Assembly (NCBI RefSeq): GCF_902364365.1
Contig: NZ_CABJDN010000012.1
Span: 124,001-188,000, forward strand
DNA from: Bacteroides intestinalis
Lineage (GTDB): Bacteria; Bacteroidota; Bacteroidia; Bacteroidales; Bacteroidaceae
DNA: 64,000 bases
Direction of reading: 5' to 3'
Shown here: positions 59,764-64,000 of the stretch, in pieces
Layout: every line of letters starts with the position of its first letter
How positions within the stretch are numbered: the first letter of the stretch is position 1
Notes under the pieces: generated by a model
Databases searched by the model: none
The model's input: only the letters and a program-made list of their open reading frames with translations
Told to the model about the DNA's origin: nothing
Program-made: the position numbers and the translations under genes

Positions 59764-59825
59764 AATTAATTGATTTAATGTAACAAAAAAGAAAAAATGT
59801 TTATTGTATTTTGAGGTAATATGCT

Positions 59826-59870
59826 CCAAAGCGGCATGTATTTTGAAATCCATGCAACACACCACTTTGG
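59826..59870 (-). other. Nested hairpin between the GH116-like and SusC genes
   Basis: CCAAAG (59826-59831) pairs with CTTTGG (59865-59870), enclosing GCATG/CATGC (59834-59838 and 59851-59855). CATGTATT is also repeated at 59835 and 59874. It sits in the 122-bp gap before SusC and could influence expression across the enzyme-to-SusC junction. No TAnnTTTG promoter was seen here. Confidence 0.5.
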
Positions 59871-59885
59871 AAACATGTATTGTTT

Positions 59886-62800
59886 TTACTCAAAGGTTAT
59901 TTGCAATTTGTCTCCCAAACGCATCTGCAAACCATTTAATGATATTTCAGTATAACCATTTGTATTTGCAGCACTGACAGCAATATCCTGATTGTTTAAT
60001 GAAGCTTTTAGATTATTGATGCCTGTTCCTGCCGGTAAATTGACTTGTAACTTGTCAAGATACAAACGGCCAAATTTCACTTCCACACAATTAACTTGTT
60101 TATTGTTTTTGCGGGTTTGTGAGATATTTCCCCATCCTTCAGCTGCATTAAAGAATCCGGTAAAATCATCTTTCCTGAGTTTCGGATCAAATCCCATAAT
60201 ACCTTTAGGTCCGTCATACCAATAACCCTGTACTGCTTGTAGTATTCCATAAGATGCCATAGCACGGGCATAATGGTCACCACATTCTATTTCATTCCAC
60301 GGATTGTGTTTCTTACCATCGTAACGTGAATGAATAGCTTTGACTATGGCTAAGCCTTCGTCAATCATATCACGTTTTATCATTTCAGTTGCAACTTGAT
60401 ATTCAATACCTGTCCAGACTTCATCACGATATCTTACACCATCTTCACCCGGATGTTTACTGTAAGGCCATGTGCATATGAATAATCCGGGTTCTCCGGC
60501 ATGGGCATAATATCTTTCAGGAAGATGAGCTTCGCTTTGAGCTTTCACATCATTCGTCCAATTGAATTTCCAGATAGAACGCAATGCTTTATTGATGGCA
60601 TCTGTAGGATAGATATCTCCTAAACGATAGAGGGAAGCCCATGTCTGGCCGAAAAGCTGGTCACTTAAGCAGCCTTTGCCGTATTGGTATTTAGGATATT
60701 CTTTTTCATCTACATCTTGATAGAAATATTCACCGTTCCACAGGCGATCCATGGTGTTTTCGCTACCTGCCGTATATATTTTCTTGTAATAATTGGCAGC
60801 TACGGTATCTTTCATAATGTAAGCCATCTTTTCACCGGCTCTCAATGCAGCTAAATAAAGTGCTCCTACATAGGTATTGGCACCGTTAAATGAAATGTCG
60901 TATGTATTCGGTTGAGTTTTAACGATCAGACCATCTTCATTGCCATCCTCATTTATAATGTATTGCAGGGAACGTTTTATCTTATCCCAGTTTCTTGAAA
61001 GGAAGAAATTATTCTTGGACATCAGGTGTTCACGATACATGCGTAAAATTACACTCGCGTGGCCATCAATTAAAACACCGTGTTCGCCATTACGTGATAA
61101 GATGGCTCCATCTTCTCTGAGAGAAACACTATAATCCGTTTTTTCACGCAGGTTGCGTTCCAGTTCCGGGAATAAGGCAGCCATTGATTGAGCATATCCC
61201 CAAACATGTGTGCAAGTTCCTTCGCAGGAGCCTACGCCTTCCCATGCCCAGAATTTGTCGGTAGCCCACCATTGGCAGGTTTCGGTTGCTAATGTAGAAA
61301 TAGACATCATTACACGTTGTACTAACCAGTAAGGTAAGGTAGTCTGATTGTAGTAAGTATTGTGGAAAGTATGCGTTTCCTTTGCTAATTCTGCATAGTT
61401 CTCATGCAATTGTTGGGCAACATCCAAAGAAGAGTTATACCAATTGGAATACATATTTCCTATAGCCGGGCTATTGGGAGGCAATGGCTTATTCCATTCA
61501 GAACCTTTGTAGCTTAATGGGCGGTTTGGGAAATACCATGAAAGCACAAATGTTACTTCCTTAGATTCTCCGGGTTGTAAAGTCATGGATGAGGTTAACG
61601 CTCCATTTATTTTATTACCAAGTTCCGTTTCTGCATATTCCACGTTATTTTTTGAATGGTCGGCCGTACCTGTTGCGTTATTATCGAAGACAGATAAAGC
61701 AAGATTTCCAAAGTATGCGTGTGATTTGTCGATAGTCGTTGCAGGAGCATCTACAGGCGAATTGGAAAACTCTATATTGTCTACGCTAATATGTCCCCAA
61801 TCACCTTCCACACTGTCTACAATTTCCAGATAAGCTTTTTTCCCTTTATATTTTGATACGTCCCAATTGCGTGGCAGGAAATCTTCATTGTTATTACCGG
61901 TTGCAGACATTACCACCTTGCCATCGATCACTAAATTGATGCAAGTTTTTCCTGGATGAGAACCACCTGCGATATTGAAGGAAATGAATTTATATTTGAT
62001 GGCAAATGGTTGGGATGTCAATTTGCCAACAGGCTTATCATAATTTGTATATGAATTGGCTAAGTAGTTGCCATAATCGCTGCCAAAAGGATTCTGGTTG
62101 CACTGTTCTCCGGGAGAAGGCTTTCTTCCAAAAGCTGTTCCTTCTACTTTCCAGCGATTATAAGTTCCGCTTTCAAAATTTTCAAAAACTTCATATTTAC
62201 GGCTTTTATCAACTGCTTTGGTTGGCAGGTTATCTACTCTCATATCCATGTAAACGGATTTCCAGCCATTATTGTCAATCACTTTATTTTGTAACATCCC
62301 GTCCGCACGTCCTTTTAGATCAATACATACCAGGTTTTGCATCCAACCTTCCAAACTGGCTGTAATCTTTTTATCCGACGTGTTTTTTACTGTATATTTC
62401 ATGATTGTTGCCGGAGTAGCAGATTTTTTAGCGTCCAGTGGAACAAATGGTGAATAGACTTCTGCGGATACTTTAACGGGCAGATTTTCATTTTTTTGTC
62501 CGTACTCAATAAAAGCAATCGGATATTCACCTATAAAGGCAATGTCGTCAAAGTCTTTTTTATTTAGTTCTTTCGTTACTGTTTTATTGCCATCGTCTAC
62601 TGTTATTTTGAATCCCTGATCGATGTAGCTTGCCGGTTCAAAAGTTTGATAACAGACTTTCCAAGGACCTAACGGAGTGTCAAAATTTAATAACCAGTCT
62701 ATTCCATAACCTGTGTTATAAGCATTATTTGCAATCCACCAGTTGGCTAATGTCCCATCGCCACGGACATATAACTGTCCGGCACAAATGCCTCCAACCG

Positions 62801-62987
62801 GCATGCCGATGGTTGTAAGTTCATCACCTTTGTATACTTTTCTTTCACCTTTTGTTTCTTTGTCTCCAATGAATGACTTTATATCACCTTTATCCAGAGA
62901 TACTTTGTGGTCAGGTGAATATTGGGAAAAAGAAGGTAAAGATAAAGACATCAAACATGAAAGAGTTAATAATTTAATTTGCTTCAT
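59886..62987 (-). CDS. GH116-like (DUF608) glycosidase with inserted binding domain
   Basis: A 1,033-residue exported enzyme (signal 1-21). The N-terminal beta-sandwich (about 45-520; TTIGMPVGGICAGQLYVRGD and ANWWIANNAYNTGYG) is interrupted at about 265-420 by an extra sandwich (FENFESGTYNRWKVEGTAFG; LVIDGKVVMSATGNN) that resembles a carbohydrate-binding module. The (alpha/alpha)6 catalytic domain follows (about 560-950). E589 in GSCEGTCTHVWGY and D697 in NTYDISFNG match the nucleophile and acid/base positions of GH116 beta-glucosidases/xylosidases. The substrate is not known. It precedes SusC in the same operon, an unusual position for an enzyme. Confidence 0.82.
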   Translation of the reverse strand: MKQIKLLTLSCLMSLSLPSFSQYSPDHKVSLDKGDIKSFIGDKETKGERKVYKGDELTTIGMPVGGICAGQLYVRGDGTLANWWIANNAYNTGYGIDWLLNFDTPLGPWKVCYQTFEPASYIDQGFKITVDDGNKTVTKELNKKDFDDIAFIGEYPIAFIEYGQKNENLPVKVSAEVYSPFVPLDAKKSATPATIMKYTVKNTSDKKITASLEGWMQNLVCIDLKGRADGMLQNKVIDNNGWKSVYMDMRVDNLPTKAVDKSRKYEVFENFESGTYNRWKVEGTAFGRKPSPGEQCNQNPFGSDYGNYLANSYTNYDKPVGKLTSQPFAIKYKFISFNIAGGSHPGKTCINLVIDGKVVMSATGNNNEDFLPRNWDVSKYKGKKAYLEIVDSVEGDWGHISVDNIEFSNSPVDAPATTIDKSHAYFGNLALSVFDNNATGTADHSKNNVEYAETELGNKINGALTSSMTLQPGESKEVTFVLSWYFPNRPLSYKGSEWNKPLPPNSPAIGNMYSNWYNSSLDVAQQLHENYAELAKETHTFHNTYYNQTTLPYWLVQRVMMSISTLATETCQWWATDKFWAWEGVGSCEGTCTHVWGYAQSMAALFPELERNLREKTDYSVSLREDGAILSRNGEHGVLIDGHASVILRMYREHLMSKNNFFLSRNWDKIKRSLQYIINEDGNEDGLIVKTQPNTYDISFNGANTYVGALYLAALRAGEKMAYIMKDTVAANYYKKIYTAGSENTMDRLWNGEYFYQDVDEKEYPKYQYGKGCLSDQLFGQTWASLYRLGDIYPTDAINKALRSIWKFNWTNDVKAQSEAHLPERYYAHAGEPGLFICTWPYSKHPGEDGVRYRDEVWTGIEYQVATEMIKRDMIDEGLAIVKAIHSRYDGKKHNPWNEIECGDHYARAMASYGILQAVQGYWYDGPKGIMGFDPKLRKDDFTGFFNAAEGWGNISQTRKNNKQVNCVEVKFGRLYLDKLQVNLPAGTGINNLKASLNNQDIAVSAANTNGYTEISLNGLQMRLGDKLQITFE

Positions 62988-63059
62988 AATCTTTTGTTTT
63001 GTAATTAGAAATAATTGAAAACAATCTATATTACCTTATTTTTTTAATACCTATCTGCT

Positions 63060-64000
63060 TTAATTTGTCTGATATTTGAAATCAGTTTTGTTGCCGGAAA
63101 CAACACAAGATTGAATATCAAGACTACCATAAACAACATTAATAATGGGTTTTCCCTGTTGCATTTCAACTGTCCCAAATCCAGTATTTGTGGATAAAAA
63201 AGTTTTAAAACTATTACCTATTCTAGAGTCTATATATAGAGTATGGTCTACTGCATCGTAACGAAGCCCTGTTAAAGCTTGAAGCAGACTGTAGCTTGAT
63301 AGTGCACGTGCATACCAACCTCCACATTCATATTCATTAAAAGGATTTCGTACTTTTCCATCATAGCGTTCGCGTACTGTACGGACAATATCAAGGCCTT
63401 TTTCAACTTCACCTTCAAAAATCAAGTGAGAAGCAACCTGGTATTCGATTCCGGTCCATACTTCATCGCTGTAGACAAACGGAAGACTCAATTTGCCTCC
63501 TTTAGGCCAGGTGCATAATAAAACTCCTCCATCTTTGCCAAGCCCATAAGTAGGGCGTTGAGGATTTGCATGATCACTTAAATCTTTACGGAGATTATAC
63601 TTATAAATAGAGTTCAGGTGACTTTTTACTTTGGCTTTATCAATAGGTTCATCTAAACCTGCTACCAGCGACATCCAACAGCCGATAATACCATCTGACA
63701 AACAACCTTTGCCATATTGATATTTTGGACCTTCTTTTATAAGTATAGCACGTGCTTCTTCCGAATAATCACTATTCCAATTCTTTTCGGCTATAGCTAT
63801 CGGGTCTGGTGATTTCAGATTCTCCCATTGTATATTCTGGATGAAATATTCTCCGTCATATAATTTTGTTTCCATATAATCTTTACTTTTTGCAAGCAAT
63901 GATTCATATTCGGAAACGTTTTCATTTAAGGCTTTACCTAACTGTATAAAACTTTGCAGGGCTGCTGCATAAAAGCTGGTACACATACCGTCGGCTCCCC
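63060..64000 (-). CDS. Second GH116-like enzyme, C-terminal part (cut by window edge)
   Basis: The reading frame is open to the right edge; 313 residues are visible. It is a paralogue of the next gene: GADGMCTSFYAAAL, YQYGKGCLSDGIIGCW and SDEVWTGIEYQVASHLI match GANTYVGALYLAAL, YQYGKGCLSDQLFGQTW and RDEVWTGIEYQVATEMI of that protein, and the final sandwich part also aligns. The catalytic nucleophile and acid/base region lie just outside the window, so activity cannot be checked. It is 72 bp upstream of the complete GH116-like gene and very likely co-transcribed with it. Confidence 0.8.
   Translation of the reverse strand, partial: GADGMCTSFYAAALQSFIQLGKALNENVSEYESLLAKSKDYMETKLYDGEYFIQNIQWENLKSPDPIAIAEKNWNSDYSEEARAILIKEGPKYQYGKGCLSDGIIGCWMSLVAGLDEPIDKAKVKSHLNSIYKYNLRKDLSDHANPQRPTYGLGKDGGVLLCTWPKGGKLSLPFVYSDEVWTGIEYQVASHLIFEGEVEKGLDIVRTVRERYDGKVRNPFNEYECGGWYARALSSYSLLQALTGLRYDAVDHTLYIDSRIGNSFKTFLSTNTGFGTVEMQQGKPIINVVYGSLDIQSCVVSGNKTDFKYQTN

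Overview
The window looks like chromosomal DNA of a gut Bacteroides (phylum Bacteroidota). The evidence is paired SusC/SusD outer-membrane genes, a hybrid two-component sensor (HTCS), many secreted glycoside hydrolases and lipoproteins, and promoters of the Bacteroides type (a TAnnTTTG -7 box rather than a sigma70 -10 box). No rRNA, tRNA, insertion sequence, prophage or CRISPR array was seen. The species was not determined.

Region 1 (about 1-33,900) is a large polysaccharide utilization locus, PUL1. On the + strand are the end of an esterase, a GH43 enzyme and a GH127/GH146-type beta-L-arabinofuranosidase. Facing them on the - strand is a GH2-GH97 pair. A second - strand operon runs glycan-binding lipoprotein, SusC, SusD, DUF1735-like lipoprotein, MG2/TonB-plug protein and a giant GH5-GH43 fusion; the HTCS gene lies just upstream of it. 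The enzyme set points to an arabinose- and galactose-decorated plant hemicellulose, possibly a complex arabinoxylan; that substrate is inferred. Three promoters (before GH43, before GH2-GH97 and before the SusC operon) share a 21-bp-spaced direct repeat, ATATCTAATWTYNAAA, ending exactly 31 nt before the -7 box. This is a strong candidate for the HTCS operator and ties the three units into one regulon. A separate cluster (TlpA-like thioredoxin protein, ECF sigma factor, short membrane protein, lipoprotein) sits inside the locus.

Region 2 (about 33,900-52,100) is mostly core or housekeeping: SulP transporter, flavin reductase, radical SAM protein, an HHH-domain outer-membrane protein, a DUF4294 protein, a TrmH-family methylase, nadA, a PorZ-like propeller protein, rdgB, an EptA-like transferase, a YitT protein, leuS and an EamA transporter. 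Between leuS and the EamA gene is a promoter-to-terminator unit of about 130 nt that may be a small RNA.

Region 3 (about 52,100-64,000) is a second PUL, running off the right edge on the - strand: two GH116/DUF608-like enzymes, SusC, SusD and two DUF2961 (GH172) enzymes. Its regulator and promoter lie outside the window.

The most unusual signal outside genes is a set of four intergenic arrays (15,500; 36,399; 40,877; 50,671). Each has three or four direct copies of a short word at exactly 22-bp spacing plus an inverted copy at one end. The spacing and layout are the same, but the word differs completely from locus to locus.
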